This document shows positions 1-6,506 of a stretch of 15,756 bases of DNA, one piece after another (within the stretch, counting starts at the first letter, position 1; each line of letters starts with the position of its first letter). Source of the DNA: Dehalococcoidia bacterium (GTDB lineage: Bacteria > Chloroflexota > Dehalococcoidia > Dehalococcoidales > DAOWKM01). A model generated the notes under the pieces. It searched no databases. It was given only the letters and a program-made list of their open reading frames with translations, and had not been told where the DNA came from. The stretch is taken from NCBI GenBank assembly GCA_030643695.1, contig DAOWKM010000017.1, forward strand, positions 1 to 15,756, written 5' to 3'. The position numbers and the translations under genes are program-made.

Positions 1-338
1 AAACCCTTACCCTTTGACAACCCGGTAATATCAACCAGGTCACCTGCCTTAAACAGGCTAACATCAATCCCCTCTCCGACTTCAATAGCTTCGCTATCAC
101 CTACCCTGAATTCTCGGAGGTATTTAAACTGTCCCTTAACCTGCCCCCTCGGTGAGGAGCTAGAGCGCTTGACTTGGCTAAATCCGAGCTGAATGGCGTT
201 ATACCCCTCCTTGTCCGCAGTTTTAACCTGGGTTACCGCGCAGGGTCCAGCCTCAATAGCAGTTACTGCTTCGGCTTTGCCATCGTCTCTAAATACCTGG
301 GTCATGCCCAGTTTTTTACCAATAATACCTTGAATCAT
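1..338 (-). CDS. rplC: 50S ribosomal protein L3, 5' part (runs off the left edge)
   Basis: L3 binds 23S rRNA early in large-subunit assembly and reaches towards the peptidyl transferase centre. The reverse strand reads an N-terminus of IQGIIGKKLGMTQVF, then a stretch containing VTAIEAGPCAVTQVKT and YNAIQLGF, all typical of bacterial L3. About 112 codons are present and the frame is still open at base 1, so the C-terminal half lies outside the window. The start is ambiguous: ATG at 338 gives the usual short N-terminus, while an in-frame GTG at 350 would add four residues (TKG, like some Bacillus-type L3) and has AAGG just upstream. The rpsJ stop is only a few bases upstream, so the gene continues the str-S10 operon. 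Identification is firm; the start is not. Confidence 0.93.
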   Translation of the reverse strand, partial: MIQGIIGKKLGMTQVFRDDGKAEAVTAIEAGPCAVTQVKTADKEGYNAIQLGFSQVKRSSSSPRGQVKGQFKYLREFRVGDSEAIEVGEGIDVSLFKAGDLVDITGLSKGKG

Positions 339-357
339 GCCTTTAGTCACATACCTT

Positions 358-666
358 TTATAGCTTAATATCTATATCAACCCCGGCAGGTAAGTTCAGG
401 CTAGCCAGGGCGTCTATTGTCTTGGAGGTTGCCTTTACAATATCAATGAGACGTTTGTGAGTTCGGATTTCAAACTGCTCCCGGGAATCCTTATCTATAA
501 AGGGGGAACGGATAACACTGAGCTTTTGGATATGGGTAGGTAAAGGCACTGGCCCAACAACGACAGCCCCCGTCCGTTCCACTGCGGCTACAATCTGTTG
601 AGCCGATTGGTCAAGTATCTTATGGTCAAAGCTCTTTAACTTAATGCGAATCTTTTGTTTAGGCAT
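358..666 (-). CDS. rpsJ: 30S ribosomal protein S10
   Basis: S10 is a small-subunit head protein, and in many bacteria also NusE, a partner in transcription antitermination. The 102-residue product is normal length and shows family landmarks: IRIKLKSFDHKILDQSAQQI near the start, then GPVPLPTHIQKLSVIRSPFIDKDS, and the RTHKRLIDI segment. The ATG is preceded by AGAGGT about 8 bases upstream. It begins 12 bases after the fusA stop and ends about 19 bases before the rplC ATG, so it is surely in one transcript with both. S10 directly after fusA, with no tuf between, joins the 'str' and 'S10' operons of other bacteria into one unit. Confidence 0.97.
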   Translation of the reverse strand: MPKQKIRIKLKSFDHKILDQSAQQIVAAVERTGAVVVGPVPLPTHIQKLSVIRSPFIDKDSREQFEIRTHKRLIDIVKATSKTIDALASLNLPAGVDIDIKL

Positions 667-678
667 ATAACACTACCT

Positions 679-2763
679 CTAACCTATCCTACCTGCAGCT
701 TTATCAGTAATCTGGTCTACCAATCCCGCCGGTAGTTCCTGATACTGATGAAATTCTATAGAATGTGTTGCCCTTCCCTGAGTCAGTGACCTGAGACTGG
801 TGGTATAGTTAAATACCTCAGCTAGAGGTATAAAGGAGTGGATAATAGACATTTCGCCACGTGTCTCAATAGCTTGGATATGTCCCCTCCTTGAATTGAG
901 GTCAGCTATTATATCACCGAGGAATTGCTCTGGCGTAACCACTTCCAGCTTCATAATTGGCTCCAGAAGGGTAGGTTTGGCTTTGATGACACCTTTCTTT
1001 AGCGCTATTGAGCCAGCCATCTTAAAGGCTATATCTGAAGAGTCAACCTCGTGATAGCTACCGTCGTAAATGATTATTTTAATATCAACTACTGGGTAGC
1101 CAGCCAGTACCCCCGTCTCCATAGCTTCCTTAATACCAGTCTTCACTGCCGGAATATATTGCTTGGGTATAGCTCCATTTTTAACCTTGTCTACAAATTG
1201 AAAGCCACTGCCGCGCTCCACCGGTTCGAGCTCAAGGCAGACATGACCGTATTGACCATGTCCTCCAGTTTGCTGGATAAATTTTCCTTCAACCTGTACT
1301 GGCATAGTAATGGTCTCCTTATAGGCAACCCGAGGCTTACCCACCTTTGCCCCTACCTTAAATTCACTAAGCAATCTGCTTACTAGAACCTCAAGATGAA
1401 GCTCACCCATACCTGAGATGACAGTCTGTCCTGTCTCTGGATTGTAATTTACCTTAAAGGTAGGGTCCTCCTCGGTCAGTTTTTGTATGGCTTCCTCCAT
1501 CTTGTCTTGGTCAGCTCTAGTTCTAGGCTCGATAGCCACCGAGAGTACCGGTTCAGGGAAGCGGATGGATTCAAGAAGCACTGGTTGAGAGTAGTGACAC
1601 AGGGTATCGCCAGTAAAGGTATTCTTAAGACCCAAGGTAGCCACGATAGCCCCAGTATCTGCCTCAGCTATTTCCTCACGATGATTGGCATGCATTAATA
1701 ATAGCCGTCCCAGGCGCTCCCTTTTATCCCGAGTCGAGTTAAATATCTGTGCCCCTGCTTTCACTCTGCCCGAATACACCCTGAGGTAGACCATCCTGCC
1801 CATAAAGGGGTCAGCAACCGCCTTAAAGGCTAGTGCGGAAAAGGGGGCATCATCTCTAGCTGGGCGAGTAATTTCGGCTCCTACTCTGGTATCAATAGCC
1901 CTTACCGGTGGCATATCTAACGGAGAGGGAAGATAGCTTACAATAGCATCAAGTAGTGGCTGAATCCCTTTGTTCCTCAGCGCACTGCCGCAAAGAATAG
2001 GCACCCCCTTATTAGCTAGGGTTACCCTTCTCAAGGCTAGCCTTAACTCAGAGGCAGTAATATCACTACCCTCAAGATAAGCCTCCATAATCTGGTCATC
2101 AATTTCAGCCAATTTTTCAATTAGCTGGCGGCGAAATTTGATACATCTTGCCTGCTCTGACTCAGGAATAGCTACCTCCAGGGGTGGTGAATCAGGATTC
2201 CCATCAAAGCTCCATGCCCTGTTCTCTACGAGGTCGATAATGCCTTGGTATGAAGCTTCACTACCTAAGGGCAATTGGATAGGCAGGGGCTTGGCGTTTA
2301 GTCGTTGTTTAATCATGGTCAAATTACGGCTAAAATTGGCGCCAATTCTGTCCATCTTATTAATGAAGCAAATCCGGGGCACATTATATCTATCAGCCTG
2401 TCGCCATACTGTCTCTGATTGAGCCTCAACCCCAGCCACAGCATCAAAAACTACTACCCCTCCATCCAGCACTCTAAGGCTGCGCTCTACTTCAGCAGTA
2501 AAATCTACATGCCCTGGGGTATCAATTATGTTGATGCGATGGTCCTGCCAGTAACAGGTAGTAGCTGCCGCCATGATGGTAATACCTCGTTCCCTTTCCT
2601 GCTTCATCCAATCCATCACCGCTGTTCCCTCATCTACCTCACCAATCTTGTAGGTACGGCCAGTGTAATACAATATCCTTTCGGTGACGGTGGTCTTACC
2701 GGCATCAATGTGAGCGATAATAGCTATATTTCGTATGCGTTCTAATAGAAAGCTTCTAGGCAT
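679..2763 (-). CDS. fusA: Elongation factor G
   Basis: EF-G is the GTPase that drives tRNA-mRNA translocation and, with RRF, ribosome recycling. The 694-residue product has the normal length. The GTPase domain shows AHIDAGKT (residues 17-24), RGITI (59-63), DTPGH (81-85), NKMD (135-138) and GSAL; later come the domain III stretch GMGELHLEV and the domain IV stretch GQYGHV. The open frame extends upstream to 2823, overlapping rpsG, but I chose ATG 2763: the protein then starts MPRSFLLERIRNIAIIAHID, as in the family, and a GAGGA motif lies 8 bases upstream. The gap to rpsG is 40 bases and rpsJ follows after 12. A single EF-G is seen here; whether the genome holds a second copy cannot be told. 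Confidence 0.97.
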   Translation of the reverse strand: MPRSFLLERIRNIAIIAHIDAGKTTVTERILYYTGRTYKIGEVDEGTAVMDWMKQERERGITIMAAATTCYWQDHRINIIDTPGHVDFTAEVERSLRVLDGGVVVFDAVAGVEAQSETVWRQADRYNVPRICFINKMDRIGANFSRNLTMIKQRLNAKPLPIQLPLGSEASYQGIIDLVENRAWSFDGNPDSPPLEVAIPESEQARCIKFRRQLIEKLAEIDDQIMEAYLEGSDITASELRLALRRVTLANKGVPILCGSALRNKGIQPLLDAIVSYLPSPLDMPPVRAIDTRVGAEITRPARDDAPFSALAFKAVADPFMGRMVYLRVYSGRVKAGAQIFNSTRDKRERLGRLLLMHANHREEIAEADTGAIVATLGLKNTFTGDTLCHYSQPVLLESIRFPEPVLSVAIEPRTRADQDKMEEAIQKLTEEDPTFKVNYNPETGQTVISGMGELHLEVLVSRLLSEFKVGAKVGKPRVAYKETITMPVQVEGKFIQQTGGHGQYGHVCLELEPVERGSGFQFVDKVKNGAIPKQYIPAVKTGIKEAMETGVLAGYPVVDIKIIIYDGSYHEVDSSDIAFKMAGSIALKKGVIKAKPTLLEPIMKLEVVTPEQFLGDIIADLNSRRGHIQAIETRGEMSIIHSFIPLAEVFNYTTSLRSLTQGRATHSIEFHQYQELPAGLVDQITDKAAGRIG

Positions 2764-2803
2764 AATCCTGTCCTCTACTTTAGGACTAGTGATGAATAAC
2801 TCC

Positions 2804-3274
2804 TCACCATCTGTAGTGGGCAAAGGCCTTATTAGCCTCAGCCATTTTATGAGTATCCTCCCGCTTTTTTACGGCTGTTCCTTGTCTCTTGGAGGCGTCA
2901 CTAAGTTCAGCCGCTAGCTTCTCTGCCATAGACTTGCCGGCTCTGGCTCTGGCTGATTTTACTAACCAGCGCATAGCTAGAGACAGACTGCGGTTAGGCC
3001 TGACCTCCACTGGCACCTGATAAGTAGCCCCCCCGATACGGCGTGGCTTAACCTCAAGCAAGGGGGTGGCATTCCTTACTGCCTGCTCTAAAACACTGAG
3101 TGGAGCCGTTGATTTCCCCTGTTCCATAATCTGTAGAGCACTATATACAATGCTCTCCGCCGTATTTTTTTTGCCTCGTGTCATTACCTTATTAATCAAC
3201 TTGGCTACTATTACACTGTGATACCTAGCATCGGGGGGTGTTTCTCTTTCTATAGCTGGGGCTCGCCTTGGCAT
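2804..3274 (-). CDS. rpsG: 30S ribosomal protein S7
   Basis: S7 is a primary 16S rRNA binder that nucleates the small-subunit head and lines the E site. The 156-residue protein has normal length, with MPRRAPAIERETPPDARY at the start, KLINKVMTRGKKNTAESIVY, RVGG-like RIGGATYQVPVEV and the AMRWLVKSARAR segment, all S7 hallmarks, and the C-terminal KMAEANKAFAHYRW. GGGAGGT lies about 4 bases before the ATG. It follows rpsL by 14 bases and precedes fusA by 40, in the usual str-operon order. In E. coli S7 represses this operon through the rpsL-rpsG spacer; here that spacer is too short for such an element, so any feedback would have to act elsewhere, for example in the rpsL leader. Confidence 0.97.
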   Translation of the reverse strand: MPRRAPAIERETPPDARYHSVIVAKLINKVMTRGKKNTAESIVYSALQIMEQGKSTAPLSVLEQAVRNATPLLEVKPRRIGGATYQVPVEVRPNRSLSLAMRWLVKSARARAGKSMAEKLAAELSDASKRQGTAVKKREDTHKMAEANKAFAHYRW

Positions 3275-3288
3275 TTTACCTCCCTAGT

Positions 3289-3720
3289 TTAAACACCCTC
3301 AGCTAGAGCTTTGGGTCGTTTGCTTCCATATTTACTACGGCCTTGGTGACGGTTAGCGACACCGTTGGCATCTAGTGCCCCTCGGATAATATGATAGCGA
3401 ACACCGGGTAAATCCTTTACCCTCCCTCCGCGGATTAGGACTACAGAGTGTTCCTGCAATTCATGCCCCTCACCGGGGATGTAGGCAGTTACCTCCATCC
3501 CATTGGTCAGTCGCACTCTAGCTATCTTGCGTAGCGCCGAGTTTGGCTTCTTGGGGGTAGTGGTCTTAACCTGAATACAAACCCCTCGCTTCTGTGGGGA
3601 GCCCTTCCCTTGTATCATCCTATTCTTCAAGGTATTATAAGTAAGCCGCAATGCCGGCGTTTTGGTTTTTTTGATAACCTTCTTACGCCCTTTACGGACA
3701 AGCTGATTAATAGTGGGCAA
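3289..3720 (-). CDS. rpsL: 30S ribosomal protein S12 (TTG start)
   Basis: S12 is the decoding-centre protein that governs accuracy and streptomycin response. The product contains PTINQLVRKGRKK, SPQKRGVC, TTTPKKPNSALRK and GGRVKDLPGVRYH, so both lysines where streptomycin resistance changes occur have the wild-type residue and the Asp of the DLPG loop is present. An upstream in-frame TTG at 3744 is possible, but TTG at 3720 is preferred because the protein then begins exactly at the family's (M)PTINQL and a perfect GGAGGT sits 7 bases upstream. The resulting 143 residues include the Gram-positive-type insertion after PAL (LTYNTLKNRMIQGKG). First gene of the operon, behind a structured leader. 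Confidence 0.95.
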   Translation of the reverse strand: MPTINQLVRKGRKKVIKKTKTPALRLTYNTLKNRMIQGKGSPQKRGVCIQVKTTTPKKPNSALRKIARVRLTNGMEVTAYIPGEGHELQEHSVVLIRGGRVKDLPGVRYHIIRGALDANGVANRHQGRSKYGSKRPKALAEGV

Positions 3721-3744
3721 TGGTTTACCTCCTACCCTATACAA

Positions 3745-3830
3745 TTTTAATGGATGAGCTCCAGCTCATCCATTAAAAGCAATAATAAAGGATTGAACAC
3801 TAACTTTCAATCCTTCAGCTACCGGCTGAA
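3745..3830 (-). promoter_or_regulatory. Structured leader of the rpsL operon with three hairpins
   Basis: Read on the minus strand, the leader holds three inverted repeats in a row. Hairpin 1: TTCAGC (3830-3825) with GCTGAA (3819-3814), loop of 5. Hairpin 2: AAGGATTGAA with TTCAATCCTT (3815-3806 and 3797-3788), 10 bp, loop of 8. Hairpin 3: a perfect 16-bp stem with arms 3778-3763 and 3760-3745 around two bases. Hairpins 1 and 2 share bases 3814-3815, so they compete or stack. None is followed by a run of T, so these are not simple terminators. The last stem ends about 9 bases before the rpsL Shine-Dalgarno. A regulatory role, such as binding by a ribosomal protein, is inference; the repeats are seen directly. 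Confidence 0.6.
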
Positions 3831-3850
3831 CTATCAAACGCTAACTTTCT

Positions 3851-3880
3851 AGTCTATCATAGCTAGTAATTAAATGTCAA
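3851..3880 (-). promoter_or_regulatory. Promoter of the rpsL operon
   Basis: On the minus strand, TTGACA (3880-3875), an 18-base spacer and TAGACT (3856-3851), the last preceded by TGA, which makes an extended -10. Transcription would begin near 3844, giving a leader of about 125 nt. Confidence 0.7.
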
Positions 3881-3893
3881 CATATTAACCAGC

Positions 3894-3922
3894 TTGACAC
3901 AGTATATTGCTCCTGATAGACT
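3894..3922 (+). promoter_or_regulatory. Promoter of tRNA-Asp
   Basis: TTGACA (3894-3899), 17-base spacer, TAGACT (3917-3922) with TGA directly before it. It is back to back with the rpsL promoter; the two -35 boxes are only 13 bases apart and both -10 elements read TGATAGACT. Confidence 0.7.
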
Positions 3923-3977
3923 TTAGCTAAATAAGAGGTTTAATTATTCCCCCCTGAAGACCTTATTTAACTATAAT

Positions 3978-4051
3978 GGCCCCGTGGTGTAGCGGACAAA
4001 CATGCCACCCTGTCACGGTGGAGAGCGTGGGTTCAAATCCCACCGGGGTCG
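3978..4051 (+). tRNA. tRNA-Asp (anticodon GUC)
   Basis: A full cloverleaf can be drawn by eye. The acceptor arm is GGCCCCG pairing with CGGGGTC (one G-U). The D stem is GTGT with ACAT. The anticodon stem CCACC/GGTGG closes the loop CTGTCAC with anticodon GTC at its centre. The variable region is AGAGC, and the T arm GTGGG/CCCAC holds TTCAAAT. The discriminator base is G73, as expected for aspartate tRNA. The 3' CCA is not encoded: G73 is followed by CATC, so CCA would be added after processing. The gene is alone behind its own promoter, and a recombinase relic reads into its 3' end from the opposite strand. Confidence 0.95.
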
Positions 4052-4053
4052 CA

Positions 4054-4444
4054 TCTTCAAGATTTTGTTGACAAATTCCTCATAGTTTAGCTTGAAAAAT
4101 GGCGCTAGTTCAGTTTGTGGCTTAACAGCGACAACCTGTTTGTCTTTTACCCAGATTTCCAGAAACAAGCATCGAGCCAGTTTGTTTCTTTGTTCCTGAT
4201 TGCTTCTTCCCAACCTTCAGCTATATCTGCTAGAAATTCTGCTAATCTCCCCAAACTTTTGGTTTGGCTTTCGCCCGGTGCCAACAATTGTAGATGTTGC
4301 TGACTTTCCTTTGTCAATATACCCTCCGTACATGGTCCGCTCTCAACCTTCGCCTAATGCCTGAAACGCTCGTCTGTGGGCATCAATGCTGTAGCCCTCG
4401 ACCTATTCCTCGCTACTGACTCTGGCATAAAGTGTTGCTCTCAT
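4054..4444 (-). pseudogene. Large serine recombinase, decayed and internally deleted
   Basis: The remains read as both ends of a large serine recombinase. The N-terminal piece starts MRATLYARVSSEE, with the catalytic Ser in the ARVSS motif. It then meets TAG at 4405-4403 where this family has Gln, continues VEGYSIDAHRRAFQAL, and meets TGA at 4345-4343 before RTMYGGYID. In another frame comes a C-terminal piece: LGRLAEFLADIAEGWEEA, a frameshift near 4205, then NQEQRNKLARCLFLEIWVKD and KPQTELAPFFKLNYEEF. Such proteins are usually around 500 residues; only about 130 codons are left, so the middle is missing. The C-terminal frame runs on into the tRNA. Family assignment is from recognised motifs; two stops, a frameshift and the deletion are seen directly. 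It cannot make an active enzyme. Confidence 0.85.
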
Positions 4445-4588
4445 CGTTCCCTCTATTTGCTCTTTTGTTGGAGGCTTGGCACCAAGGTATTTGATAACTT
4501 TTTGCCTCACCTTCTTACCTTCTCGCTGGTTTTCCACAAGATAGTAGTAGATTCTGTTGCCCTTTCGTTTAGTTCTGACAAACGCCAC
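4445..4588 (-). pseudogene. Small basic protein upstream of the recombinase (remnant)
   Basis: From GTG 4588 the frame reads MAFVRTKRKGNRIYYYLVEN and then QREGKKVRQKVIKYLG. This resembles the short N-terminal domain of IS1634-type transposases and the small standalone proteins that accompany serine recombinases in related genomes (recalled, not searched). AGAGGT lies about 5 bases before the GTG. There is no stop before the recombinase ATG at 4444, so the two are now in one frame, ending at the recombinase TAG at 4403. That could be a real fusion or the result of loss of a few bases at an old ATG/stop overlap. About 48 residues belong to the small protein itself. It is probably part of the same dead element. 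Confidence 0.55.
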
Positions 4589-5039
4589 CGCTCACCTCTA
4601 CCATTGTTGTAGTGCCTACTAGAGAAATGTCAAAGGGGGAACTTTTAAGAATATTGTCTTCCCACTTGAGTTCCTCAGCGATATGCAACTGTTTACCAAC
4701 CATGTGTAAGGAGCTAATGATGGGGTTGTCGACCTAACGCCCCGGCTCTTGGCGTTAGAGCAAGGGCACCCATTTTTGCAGAGGAGACACTATTAAGCAA
4801 AGCTGCCATTGACGTTGGTGTGTGAGGGAAGCTTATCGAGTACTGTGAGTAAATAGCAGATTACCCAACTCTTGTGTGTTCCAGAAAGAATCGCTTCTGA
4901 GGGCACAATCTGGCTTAATGTTCAATCTATTGTTTCGTAATTGGTTGCGTTAAGCAGAGAGCTAAGATGCTACAGCATCGGGCTACATTCGGTCGTTAAG
5001 TCAGCGATGTGCTTCTTAATCCTGGGCTTGTTGGAATTC
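4589..5039. other. Gene-poor spacer
   Basis: I see no recognisable gene. The stretch holds small palindromes: CTAACGCC/GGCGTTAG (4734-4741 and 4751-4758, loop of 9) and GATGCT-AC-AGCATC (4966-4979). An open minus-strand frame at about 4590-4720 reads MVGKQLHIAEELKWEDNILK internally, matches nothing I know and has no good ribosome binding site. The stretch may be the rest of the element that carried the recombinase, decayed beyond recognition. Confidence 0.5.
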
Positions 5040-5069
5040 TTGACAGATGGTGAGCAAGGATTCTAAGAT
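5040..5069 (+). promoter_or_regulatory. Likely promoter of the DUF212 gene
   Basis: TTGACA (5040-5045), 18-base spacer, TAAGAT (5064-5069). Immediately downstream is a 9-bp inverted repeat, ATGACGTTA (5071-5079) and TAACGTCAT (5102-5110), which would lie in the 5' leader. Confidence 0.45.
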
Positions 5070-5152
5070 GATGACGTTAGTTGATATAGAAAATCCCGGA
5101 TTAACGTCATGAAACAAGTAGCCTGCGGATAGGAGAGTGGATGTAGGATACG

Positions 5153-5611
5153 ATGCTACATGAAATCATTACAAATATGGCTTTGGTTGTACCTATTTGT
5201 GCTTGGGCAATTGCACAGCTGGCAAAGACATCAGTAGCACTATTGCAGGGCAAGGGGCTGGACTTGCGTTATTCGGTCGGCAGTGGCGGTATGCCCAGTG
5301 CACATTCGGCATTCGTCACTGCATTGGCCACATCGGTCGCCATGATACAGGGCTTTGGGTCAGTAGCCTTTGGTATTACCGTTATCTTGGCTTTAGTAGT
5401 TATGTATGATGCCGCTGGCGTGCGGCAATCGGTAAGCCAACAATCGGCTGTCCTAAACCGTGTTGTAGAAGAACTTAGACTTAAGCGACCTATGGCCGAG
5501 TTGGAGAGTGACTTGCGAGAGTTGGTCGGGCACACACCGTTTCAGGTTATTACCGGAGCCGCATTAGGTATCGCTGTCGCTTGGCTATGGATTACCATTG
5601 CTGCCCTGTAA
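5153..5611 (+). CDS. DUF212 (YuiD-like) membrane protein, PAP2-related
   Basis: The 152-residue protein matches the DUF212 family, sometimes labelled acid phosphatase/vanadium haloperoxidase-related. Visible signatures are GGMPSAHSA (about residues 45-53), VMYDAAGVRQSVSQQSAVLN (about 83-102) and LRELVGHTPFQVITGAALGI near the C-terminus. Hydrophobic segments lie at about residues 6-26, 62-85 and 133-152, so it is probably an inner-membrane protein. The PSAH motif resembles the second motif of PAP2 lipid phosphatases, but no substrate is established for DUF212 as far as I know. Start: ATG at 5153 with AGGA 6 bases upstream. It stands alone, convergent with the RRM gene. Length is normal for the family. 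Confidence 0.88.
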   Translation: MLHEIITNMALVVPICAWAIAQLAKTSVALLQGKGLDLRYSVGSGGMPSAHSAFVTALATSVAMIQGFGSVAFGITVILALVVMYDAAGVRQSVSQQSAVLNRVVEELRLKRPMAELESDLRELVGHTPFQVITGAALGIAVAWLWITIAAL

Positions 5612-5797
5612 ATAGCATAGAGATACCACCACCTTTATTTTTGAATGCTAGGAGGCACCTCACCACCATATGATGTAAGATGTAATAAGTAACATTCTGA
5701 CGAACTGTTACATCAAAGTGTGGGCTATTATGAGGAGGTCGGTTAGCGGGCTAAATCTGCCTACATCTCTTAAGCATATAGATGACAACCAGGCAAT

Positions 5798-6118
5798 TCA
5801 GTATCTTCCCTGTCTTCCTCCACCACCAAATCTGCTGTCTCTCCTGTCACCATAGGACCCACCGCTTCTCTTGTCAGAACGAGGGCGAGCCTCGCTAACA
5901 TCAAGTGTCCGTTCCTTAAGTGTTTTTCCTTTGAGGCCAGTGATTGCGGCTTCACCCTCAGACTTTGATGACATTTCAACGAAGCCAAATCCCCTAGATT
6001 GTCCACTATACCTGTCCTTAATAATAGATACAGAGGTCACTTCGCCAAAAGCCGCGAATTCTTGCTGCAATTCCTCTTCAGTTACCTCACGTGATAAGTT
6101 ACCCACATAGATATTCAT
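5798..6118 (-). CDS. RRM-domain RNA-binding protein
   Basis: A single RNA recognition motif fills residues 1-80: RNP2 is IYVGNL (3-8) and RNP1 is RGFGFVEM (42-49), with the aromatic residues that stack on RNA present in both. A basic Gly/Arg/Ser-rich tail follows (residues 80-106, ending GGGGRQGRY). This is the layout of bacterial glycine-rich RNA-binding proteins, often linked to cold or stress, though nothing here proves that. A GGGGG run lies about 7 bases before the ATG. It is 130 bases downstream of rpsU on the same strand and may be cotranscribed with it; I found no convincing promoter in the gap. No particular RNA target can be inferred. Confidence 0.92.
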   Translation of the reverse strand: MNIYVGNLSREVTEEELQQEFAAFGEVTSVSIIKDRYSGQSRGFGFVEMSSKSEGEAAITGLKGKTLKERTLDVSEARPRSDKRSGGSYGDRRDSRFGGGGRQGRY

Positions 6119-6248
6119 CCTGATACCCCCTTTTGTTAAATTCCATAATCCCTGGTCAACTGTTTGTTACTAGCGTGCCAACCAATACCTCTTCGGAGCT
6201 TGGCTGTAATCATCTACGAAACTTAGTACTTTCCAGCTCAATGAGGTG

Positions 6249-6434
6249 TTACCTCCTAAGTCGTCTTCGTCTTGCGCTCCTTTTTGATTTTAGGCGTGCA
6301 GCTTCTCTCTTGGATAGGAAATAACGACGGGCTTTCACCTCACGTAGAGTTCCCTCCATCTGCACCGCCCTTTGAAAGCGCCTCAATAAAGAGTCTTGGG
6401 TCTCACCTTCACGTATAGAAACTTCCAATGGCAT
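6249..6434 (-). CDS. rpsU: 30S ribosomal protein S21
   Basis: The 61-residue, very basic protein reads MPLEVSIREGETQDSLLRRF, then VKARRYFLSKREAARLKSKR and an Arg-rich end, which is S21. S21 binds near the platform and anti-Shine-Dalgarno region of 16S rRNA and helps initiation. No Shine-Dalgarno sequence precedes the ATG: the 5 to 22 bases upstream are instead a small inverted repeat, CACTAG-6-CTAGTG. The last codons are AGG AGG TAA, so the gene's own end contains a perfect Shine-Dalgarno sequence. It sits 72 bases downstream of the zinc-ribbon gene and is probably in its transcript. Confidence 0.95.
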   Translation of the reverse strand: MPLEVSIREGETQDSLLRRFQRAVQMEGTLREVKARRYFLSKREAARLKSKRSARRRRLRR

Positions 6435-6438
6435 AAAA

Positions 6439-6456
6439 CACTAGCACATTCTAGTG
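6439..6456 (-). promoter_or_regulatory. Hairpin over the rpsU ribosome-binding position
   Basis: On the minus strand CACTAG, loop AATGTG, CTAGTG, then TTTT and the rpsU ATG. A 6-bp stem occupies exactly where a Shine-Dalgarno would be. The repeat is certain; control of translation is inference. Confidence 0.4.
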
Positions 6457-6506
6457 ACATACATAGCCAGGTACCCATCTATATATGTCCTTGAGGTTAA
6501 ATTAAG

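Noticed and set aside
2764..2823. Longer fusA starting at 2823.
   Set aside because: It would overlap rpsG by 20 bases and add 20 residues not found in EF-G; ATG 2763 has a good ribosome binding site.
3745..3778. The 16-bp perfect palindrome as a rho-independent terminator.
   Set aside because: Neither strand has a T-run after the stem, and it lies just before the rpsL ribosome binding site, so a leader element fits better.
4013..4053. Minus-strand frame continuing from the recombinase into RWDLNPRSPP.
   Set aside because: This is the antisense of the tRNA-Asp T arm and acceptor, a well-known spurious translation, not part of a protein.
5672..5714. GATGTAA repeats and the GTAACA/TGTTAC hairpin between the DUF212 and RRM genes as a bidirectional terminator.
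   Set aside because: The stem is only 6 bp with an 11-base loop and no T-run on either side; too weak to call.
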